Under the pieces are notes generated by a model that was given only the letters and a program-made list of their open reading frames with translations, had not been told where the DNA came from and ran no database searches. Positions 41,209 through 45,865 of a DNA stretch of 45,865 bases are shown piece after piece (position 1 is the first letter of the stretch; each line of letters opens with the position of its first letter). The position numbers were made by a program, and so were the translations under genes. This stretch comes from an uncultured Desulfovibrio sp. (GTDB lineage: Bacteria; Desulfobacterota; Desulfovibrionia; Desulfovibrionales; Desulfovibrionaceae): positions 1 to 45,865 of the forward strand of contig USBZ01000011.1 in NCBI GenBank assembly GCA_900553065.1. Reading direction: 5' to 3'.

Positions 41209-42333
41209 ATGTTTCAAGCCTTTTCCGAAAACGATCTCATTCCGGCAGCCGGGGCGCTCCTTGACTGGTTTGAATCCCACAAGCGCCCTCTGCCTTGGCG
41301 TCAAAACTACACGCCGTATGAAATCTGGATTTCCGAAGTCATGCTTCAACAAACTCAGATGGAACGGGGCGTATCCTATTTCAACCGATGGATGCAACGA
41401 TTCCCCGATGTTCGGGCCGTGGCCGTGGCTTCGGAAGAAGAAATTCTGCATTACTGGGAGGGGCTCGGCTATTATCGCCGGGCGCGCTTTCTGCATCAGG
41501 CCGCAAAAGCCATGCTCGAACGGTATGACGGACTCGTTCCCTCATCAGAGGCGGAGCTGTCCGCCCTGCCCGGACTCGGAGAATACACGGTAGCCGCCAT
41601 CCTCGGCATCGCCTATGAGCAGAACGTGGTTTCCGTCGACGCCAATGTCGAACGGGTATTCTCCCGACTGCTCGACATCGATACCCCCGTCAAAAAAAAG
41701 CCCGCCGCATCCATCATAAGACAGGAAGCCGTTCGACTGCTTCCCGAAGGACAGGCCAGAGCCTACAATCAGGCTCTCATGGAGCTCGGCGCCCTGGTAT
41801 GCGGCAAGGCTCCCCGATGTGCCATATGTCCGCTGACCGAGTGGTGTCTCGCCCACAAGCGCGGCGTTGAAAAGGAACGTCCCGTTTCCGAAAGCAAAAC
41901 GCGGGTCATACCCGTCAGTTCTGCACACGGCATCCTTATCTGCGAAGGACATGTCCTTCTTCTTCAGCGCAGCGCCGACGGGCTGTGGGGAAACATGTGG
42001 GAGTTCCCGGGTACCGTCGTTGAGCGAGGGGAACCGGAAGCAGCTTTGCTCCGGTTCATGAATTCCCTCGGTCTTTCCGCAGAAATCCTCGCGCCTCTCG
42101 GGCAGGTGCAGCACGGATATACCAATCACAGACTCACAGCCCGCTTTTTCCGCATCGAGACAGATCCGCCTCTCACCATGAACGATATTTCCGTCAGGCT
42201 CGGTGATCTTCCTCATCGCTTCGTACCTTGGAACCGAACAGGAGATCTGGCCATGCCGGCACATCACAGAAAAATGGCAGAACGCTATTTTCACAGCAAC
42301 CCCCGCAAAAAAGCGGAACAACTGCCCCTTTAA
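41209..42333 (+). CDS. mutY: A/G-specific adenine DNA glycosylase MutY
   Basis: Removes adenine mispaired with 8-oxoguanine. The catalytic glutamate is E43 in SEVMLQQTQ. The helix-hairpin-helix is LPGLGEYTVAAI and the catalytic aspartate is D144 in VDANVERV. The iron-sulfur cysteines are C198, C204, C207 and C213. A C-terminal NUDIX-like domain begins near GILICEGHVLLLQR (residue 238 on) and reads the 8-oxoguanine. At 374 aa it is full length. The first cysteine spacing is X5, one shorter than in E. coli. No ribosome-binding site precedes the ATG; upstream in-frame codons add nothing typical. It is followed 10 bp later by icd. Confidence 0.92.
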   Translation: MFQAFSENDLIPAAGALLDWFESHKRPLPWRQNYTPYEIWISEVMLQQTQMERGVSYFNRWMQRFPDVRAVAVASEEEILHYWEGLGYYRRARFLHQAAKAMLERYDGLVPSSEAELSALPGLGEYTVAAILGIAYEQNVVSVDANVERVFSRLLDIDTPVKKKPAASIIRQEAVRLLPEGQARAYNQALMELGALVCGKAPRCAICPLTEWCLAHKRGVEKERPVSESKTRVIPVSSAHGILICEGHVLLLQRSADGLWGNMWEFPGTVVERGEPEAALLRFMNSLGLSAEILAPLGQVQHGYTNHRLTARFFRIETDPPLTMNDISVRLGDLPHRFVPWNRTGDLAMPAHHRKMAERYFHSNPRKKAEQLPL

Positions 42334-42343
42334 GAAGGCGACT

Positions 42344-43501
42344 ATGAAACACACTGTTTACTGGATCGAAGGCGACGGCATTGGCCCTGAAATATGGAAA
42401 GTTACCCGTCCTGTTCTGGATGCTGCACTGAAAGAAGCCACCGGTGGGGAGCATGAACTGGAATGGATCGAGCTTCTGGCCGGCGAAAAGGCCGCTCGAC
42501 TGACCAGCTCTCCGCTTCCTCAGGAAACTCTCGACACGCTCGCCAAGGCCTCCACTGCCATCAAGGGACCTCTGGGAACGCCCGTAGGCGGCGGTATGCG
42601 CAGCCTCAACGTGGCTATGCGACAGGCCTTTGATCTGTATGCCTGCATCAGGCCCGTGCGCTGGTTTGAAGGAATCAGCACGCCCGTCAAGCATCCCGAG
42701 CTCGTCAATATGGTCATTTTCCGGGAAAACACCGAAGACGTCTACGCCGGTATCGAATATCAGGCCGGCTCGGCCGAAGCCGACAAGCTGGGCGCCTATC
42801 TTCGCACCGAATTCGGAGCAAAAATTCGTGAGGGATCCGCCATCGGCGTCAAACCCATGTCCGAGTTCGGCTCCAAGCGTCTTGTCCGTAAAGCCATCCG
42901 TTACGCCATGGAACACGATCTTCCCAGCGTAACACTTGTCCACAAGGGCAACATCATGAAATTTACCGAGGGCGGCTTCCGAGCCTGGGGATATGAAGTA
43001 GCCCGTGAGGAGTTCGGAGACATCACCATTCCTGAAAAGGAAGCTACCCCCGAAAACAGCAAGGGAAAAATCATCATCAAAGATCGCATCGCCGACGCGA
43101 TGTTCCAGGAAGCACTGCTCCACCCTGCTCAGTACAGCGTGCTGGCGCTGCCCAACCTGAACGGCGACTATATTTCCGATGCGCTTGCTGCGCAGGTTGG
43201 CGGTCTGGGCATGGCCCCCGGCGTGAATATGTCCGATACGCTGGCGCTTTTCGAAGCTACGCACGGCACGGCACCTACTGCCGCCGGTAAAGATATTGCC
43301 AATCCCGGCAGCCTTCTTCTGTCCGGCGCCCTCATGCTGGAGCATCTCGGCTTTGCCGCTGCTGCAGAAAAAGTACGTGCCGCCATTGTCGGGGCCATCG
43401 CCGACAAGACCGTCACCCCTGATCTCGCCGCAGAAATGGAGGGTGCCGAGGCTGTTTCCTGCTCGAAATTTGGAGAAATTCTTCTGAATCATATCCGCTA
43501 A
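42344..43501 (+). CDS. icd: Isocitrate dehydrogenase
   Basis: A 385-aa enzyme that oxidises isocitrate to 2-oxoglutarate. The substrate loop GGGMRSLNVAMRQ is at residues 82-94, FRENTEDVYAGIE near 126-138 and the catalytic YxxK/HKGN region near 187-203. NLNGDYISD (271-279) supplies the metal-binding aspartates. The coenzyme loop ATHGTAPTAAGKD (305-317) lacks the Lys-Tyr pair that binds the NADP phosphate in E. coli; T312 and A313 are there instead. AAGGCG precedes the ATG. It is probably cotranscribed with mutY. Confidence 0.93.
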   Translation: MKHTVYWIEGDGIGPEIWKVTRPVLDAALKEATGGEHELEWIELLAGEKAARLTSSPLPQETLDTLAKASTAIKGPLGTPVGGGMRSLNVAMRQAFDLYACIRPVRWFEGISTPVKHPELVNMVIFRENTEDVYAGIEYQAGSAEADKLGAYLRTEFGAKIREGSAIGVKPMSEFGSKRLVRKAIRYAMEHDLPSVTLVHKGNIMKFTEGGFRAWGYEVAREEFGDITIPEKEATPENSKGKIIIKDRIADAMFQEALLHPAQYSVLALPNLNGDYISDALAAQVGGLGMAPGVNMSDTLALFEATHGTAPTAAGKDIANPGSLLLSGALMLEHLGFAAAAEKVRAAIVGAIADKTVTPDLAAEMEGAEAVSCSKFGEILLNHIR

Positions 43502-43534
43502 GCAAAAAAATTTCAAAAATTGCATTTTTTTGCT
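43501..43534 (+). terminator. AT-rich inverted repeat after icd
   Basis: Arms AGCAAAAAAAT (43501-43511) and ATTTTTTTGCT (43524-43534) could form a terminator for icd. The right arm overlaps the -35 of the tRNA promoter. Confidence 0.45.
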
Positions 43535-43557
43535 TGACGACGGGGCGCTTCTATACT
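43530..43557 (+). promoter_or_regulatory. Promoter of the tRNA-Ser gene
   Basis: TTGCTT (43530-43535), a 16-bp spacer and TATACT (43552-43557), with a GC-rich spacer, 17 bp before the mature tRNA end. Confidence 0.55.
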
Positions 43558-43574
43558 AGAAACACTCCTGTCGC

Positions 43575-43665
43575 GGAGAGGTTTCCGAGCCCGGCTTAAG
43601 GAGCACGATTGGAAATCGTGTGTACCCGAAAGGTACCAAGAGTTCAAATCTCTTCCTCTCCGCCA
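43575..43665 (+). tRNA. tRNA-Ser (GGA anticodon)
   Basis: The acceptor stem GGAGAGG (43575-43581) pairs with CCTCTCC (43655-43661), followed by G and an encoded CCA. The anticodon loop TTGGAAA has GGA at 43611-43613, closed by the ACGAT/ATCGT stem. A long variable arm (TACC/GGTA) marks a class II tRNA, as expected for serine. The T-loop TTCAAAT is present. A terminator follows. An integrase gene starts about 100 bp further on, so the 3' part of this tRNA is the likely attachment site. Confidence 0.95.
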
Positions 43666-43674
43666 GATATTTAC

Positions 43675-43702
43675 AACCCGCTGTTTTTACAGCGGGTTTT
43701 TC
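43675..43702 (+). terminator. Terminator of the tRNA-Ser gene
   Basis: A 10-bp perfect stem (43675-43684 with 43689-43698) with a T loop and a T-rich tail. Confidence 0.85.
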
Positions 43703-43761
43703 TTTTAATCGCGGCTCGTTCGTACTGGATACACCTTCTGGATACGTTTTGAGTACGAGCT

Positions 43762-45537
43762 ATGAACGACTTAGAGCCGCTGAATATCCCCGGAACAGCT
43801 TCTCACTCCCGGTACCTTTCGAAGTACAAGACCTACCTTTCTCATCATCGCGGTATCAGGTATTTTAGAATAACTGTGCCGAATCACTTGCGTTCTCTTT
43901 TAGGAAAAACTGAAATCCGCCGCTCTCTGGATGGTATGAAAAGCCGAACTGCCCGCTCCAAGGCAGTCCGGCTCTCTGTTGCTGCCCAGACATTTTTCGC
44001 CCTGGTGGAGGAGATTCAGTCGGGAAGGATACAGCTTGTGCACGGTACTTCTATGCAACATGCTGAATTTTTAAGTGGATTCGTGAGAAAGCTGGATACG
44101 TTCTGGTTCACTGCGGCCTGTGAAGAAGACCTTTCCCCTGCTGCTCTTACTCTGTCTCTGCCTAAGTTCATGAAGGAAGCTGGGGCGGGACTCAAGGCAG
44201 GAGAAAAGAAAAACGCGCCTGCAAAGAAAACTCAGTTGAAAGAAAACTCCAGTACTCCTGTATTGCGGGTGGAAGTCAGCCCCCTACTGACTTCCACCAC
44301 GCGCTCAAAGGCTGCTCCGAAATCATTCAGAGCAACCTCCGAGCCTGCGAGTTCGGAATCACGAAAAAGCGCTTCTGGCAGTCACAGGCGCGTCAAAAGA
44401 CTTCCCACCGTCTCAGAGGCGGCGGAAGCCTATATCTCTGCCAAATCACTTACCTGGTCAAAAGGAAGCATCAAGGATATCCCGCCCCAGATCAGACAGT
44501 TTGCGGGAATCATCAAAGAACTGGAGCATGGAAAGGACATCTCTCTGCTGAACCTTACCCGCGAGCATATCCGGCGCTACCATGACACGCTGAAAAATCT
44601 CCCTTTTAGAGTAAACGGCAAAAGCGAATATAAGGGACTGTCATGGCTGAAGCTGGCGGAACTGGGGAGAGAAGGCAAGGTGGATCGTCTGCTGAGCCTC
44701 AAGACCATGCAGGTGAGACAGATCAACGTCCGGAGCTTCATCAACTGGTGTGAGCTGGAATATCAGGGCAAAATTCAGGCCAGATATCTGAACTCCGGTT
44801 TTCCTCCCGCCATGACCAACAAGGATATCCGCCGCAAAGGAACCAGGAGAACCGGATTCACTCATGACGAACTGCACGCGCTCTTCAGTGACAGAGCCGG
44901 TTATCTGAAAGCTACGGAAGGAAAGCCGACCAAGTTCTGGGCACCGTGGATTGCGCTTTATACCGGCATGAGGGTCGAAGAAATCTGCCAGCTGCATATT
45001 TCCGACATCAAGGACATCGACGGCGTGACCTGCTTCTCCATCAATGAAAATGGAGGCTCTGCCCTGTTCAGCAAGCACGTCAAAACACTGGCAGGCATCA
45101 GAACCGTACCCATTCATCGCTGGTTGTGGGAGGAAGCAGGACTCAAGAAGTTCGTGGAAAATAGACGCGTCGAAATCCCCCAAAACAAGTGGTCCTCTAC
45201 TCTGCTCTTCCCCGATATGCAGGAACGCCTCCATACCGTGAATCTCAGCTCCGTACAGTTCAGCGCAGGGATCATCCACTGGTTCACCCGCTATCGTCGC
45301 GCTGTGGGCGTCGGAGGACAGGAGGGCGAAACCAGCTCAAAGACTTTCCACAGCTTCAGACATACCGTCGTGGAATATCTGCTCAAGGAAGCCCGTGTGC
45401 CCTTGAACATGGTGCAGACGGTAGTTGGTCATGAAGTCACGGATATGGGCGTCACTGAAGTATATGCCGGAGAATGGCCTATGAGTGTTCTGCTGGAAGA
45501 GGTCGTCATGAAGCTTCGATGGCATGAATGGTTGTGA
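43762..45537 (+). CDS. Tyrosine-type site-specific recombinase (integrase)
   Basis: A 591-aa phage-type integrase, on the long side for the family. The N-terminus (YLSHHRGIRYFRITVPNHL, then LLGKTEIRRSL) is the DUF6538-type arm. A lysine- and serine-rich linker (about 145-215) follows, then a SAM-like core-binding domain (about 217-335). The catalytic domain shows R404 (TGMRVEEIC), a lysine in the KHVKTLAGIRTVPI hairpin, H530 and R533 (HSFRHT), H557 (VGHE) and the nucleophile Y568 (EVYAG). All are present, so the enzyme should be active. The start is uncertain, with no clear ribosome-binding site. Base composition is only slightly lower than the core genome. Confidence 0.9.
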   Translation: MNDLEPLNIPGTASHSRYLSKYKTYLSHHRGIRYFRITVPNHLRSLLGKTEIRRSLDGMKSRTARSKAVRLSVAAQTFFALVEEIQSGRIQLVHGTSMQHAEFLSGFVRKLDTFWFTAACEEDLSPAALTLSLPKFMKEAGAGLKAGEKKNAPAKKTQLKENSSTPVLRVEVSPLLTSTTRSKAAPKSFRATSEPASSESRKSASGSHRRVKRLPTVSEAAEAYISAKSLTWSKGSIKDIPPQIRQFAGIIKELEHGKDISLLNLTREHIRRYHDTLKNLPFRVNGKSEYKGLSWLKLAELGREGKVDRLLSLKTMQVRQINVRSFINWCELEYQGKIQARYLNSGFPPAMTNKDIRRKGTRRTGFTHDELHALFSDRAGYLKATEGKPTKFWAPWIALYTGMRVEEICQLHISDIKDIDGVTCFSINENGGSALFSKHVKTLAGIRTVPIHRWLWEEAGLKKFVENRRVEIPQNKWSSTLLFPDMQERLHTVNLSSVQFSAGIIHWFTRYRRAVGVGGQEGETSSKTFHSFRHTVVEYLLKEARVPLNMVQTVVGHEVTDMGVTEVYAGEWPMSVLLEEVVMKLRWHEWL

Positions 45538-45551
45538 TATGTCATCAAAAA

Positions 45552-45865
45552 TTACTGCATTCTTCTAAGTTGTTCTTCTATATCCTTTGTTAGTTCTTCA
45601 TTAGTATAAGGTTGTATAGTTGATGTTTTTACTTTAATAATATTTTTCCAGTCAATATATGGAAGTTTATACTTATTTGCTATTTTTTTAAAGTCTTTAC
45701 CAATGTATTTTGATACGCAACTTTCATCTTTCACTTTTTTATAAGTCTGATTATAGTCATCTATTATTTCTTTATTGGTTTTTCCTTGTAATTTTTTAAT
45801 ATACATATCTATTCGTGTAATATCTAAAGTATTTTTTTTCGTGTCTTCTTTTAATTTATTTAATA
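45552..45865 (-). CDS. AT-rich partial gene of the island, unknown function
   Basis: The frame ending at 45552 has an internal ATG at 45806 (84 aa), but it stays open upstream to the window edge, so the true start is probably outside. The visible product is lysine- and asparagine-rich with predicted helices (KLQGKTNKEIIDDYNQTYKKVKDE; KDIEEQLRRMQ) and one cysteine. A segment KKIANKYKLPYIDWKNI recalls a helix-turn-helix, but this is only an impression. I do not recognise the family. The very low GC content marks it as foreign cargo. It converges on the integrase with 14 bp between stops and no terminator. Confidence 0.6.
   Translation of the reverse strand, partial: LNKLKEDTKKNTLDITRIDMYIKKLQGKTNKEIIDDYNQTYKKVKDESCVSKYIGKDFKKIANKYKLPYIDWKNIIKVKTSTIQPYTNEELTKDIEEQLRRMQ

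Larger units (their letters stand above)
43666..45865. mobile_element. Left end of a genomic island integrated at tRNA-Ser
   Basis: A tyrosine-recombinase gene follows the 3' end of a tRNA gene, and the DNA beyond it falls abruptly to roughly one quarter GC. This is the usual arrangement of tRNA-targeted islands and integrative elements. The left junction should lie within the 3' half of the tRNA (about 43620-43665). The right junction, with a repeat of that sequence, must be beyond the window. Its size and cargo are not visible. Confidence 0.75.

Noticed and set aside
1..45865. CRISPR array or rRNA genes
   Set aside because: Looked for regularly spaced direct repeats and rRNA landmarks by eye and saw none.

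Overview
The window looks like a chromosomal segment of an anaerobic delta-proteobacterium, most likely a member of the Desulfovibrionaceae. The reasons are: a single-chain pyruvate:ferredoxin oxidoreductase, a very large tandem-ASKHA acyl-CoA dehydratase activase, a PxxKW cysteine-rich protein and a DVU0298-like protein (both, as I remember them, typical of this family), TamA/TamB outer-membrane biogenesis genes, and a moderately GC-rich base composition up to about position 45,540. The genus is inference; there is no rRNA here to settle it.

Layout, left to right. 1-500: a terminator and a small unknown minus-strand gene. 501-1082: gene-free DNA with small hairpins. 1083-5264: a plus-strand run with a frameshifted DUF554 membrane protein, then rsmE, rarA, a plsC-like acyltransferase and rsmG, mostly overlapping or closely spaced. 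5421-6327: folK and a small membrane-anchored YHS-like protein on the minus strand. 6724-13736: a lipobox-bearing tamA homologue, tamB and an acyl-ACP thioesterase. 14158-14715: a nitroreductase behind a strong leader hairpin. 14901-17303: an M20 metallopeptidase followed by a GT4 glycosyltransferase, minus strand. 17481-18521: divergent PxxKW and DVU0298-like genes. 18743-19072: a small possible Sm-like protein. 19196-28583: rnc, the 1449-residue activase, a U32 peptidase, a DUF1786-like protein, a DUF456 membrane protein and a TrmJ-type RNA methyltransferase, all plus strand. 28753-33983: an RND efflux adaptor and pump, then an agmatinase. 34291-38590: a MarR regulator divergent from the large pyruvate oxidoreductase gene. 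38986-40913: a translationally coupled ATP-grasp ligase and esterase-like hydrolase. 41209-43501: mutY and isocitrate dehydrogenase. 43575-43665: tRNA-Ser(GGA).

The right end is the one clearly accessory part. A 591-codon tyrosine recombinase begins about 100 bp after the tRNA-Ser gene. Immediately beyond it the base composition drops abruptly to roughly one quarter GC, and an AT-rich minus-strand reading frame runs off the window edge. This is the classic entry point of a tRNA-targeted genomic island. Any new system is more likely in the cargo beyond 45,865 than in the housekeeping DNA seen here.

Within the core, the points most worth a second look are: the T8 frameshift in the DUF554 gene, the lipoprotein-type signal on the TamA homologue, the non-canonical active-site residues of the PlsC-like protein, the absence of the known NADP determinants in isocitrate dehydrogenase, the ATP-grasp/esterase cassette of unknown product, and several perfect inverted repeats in leader regions.
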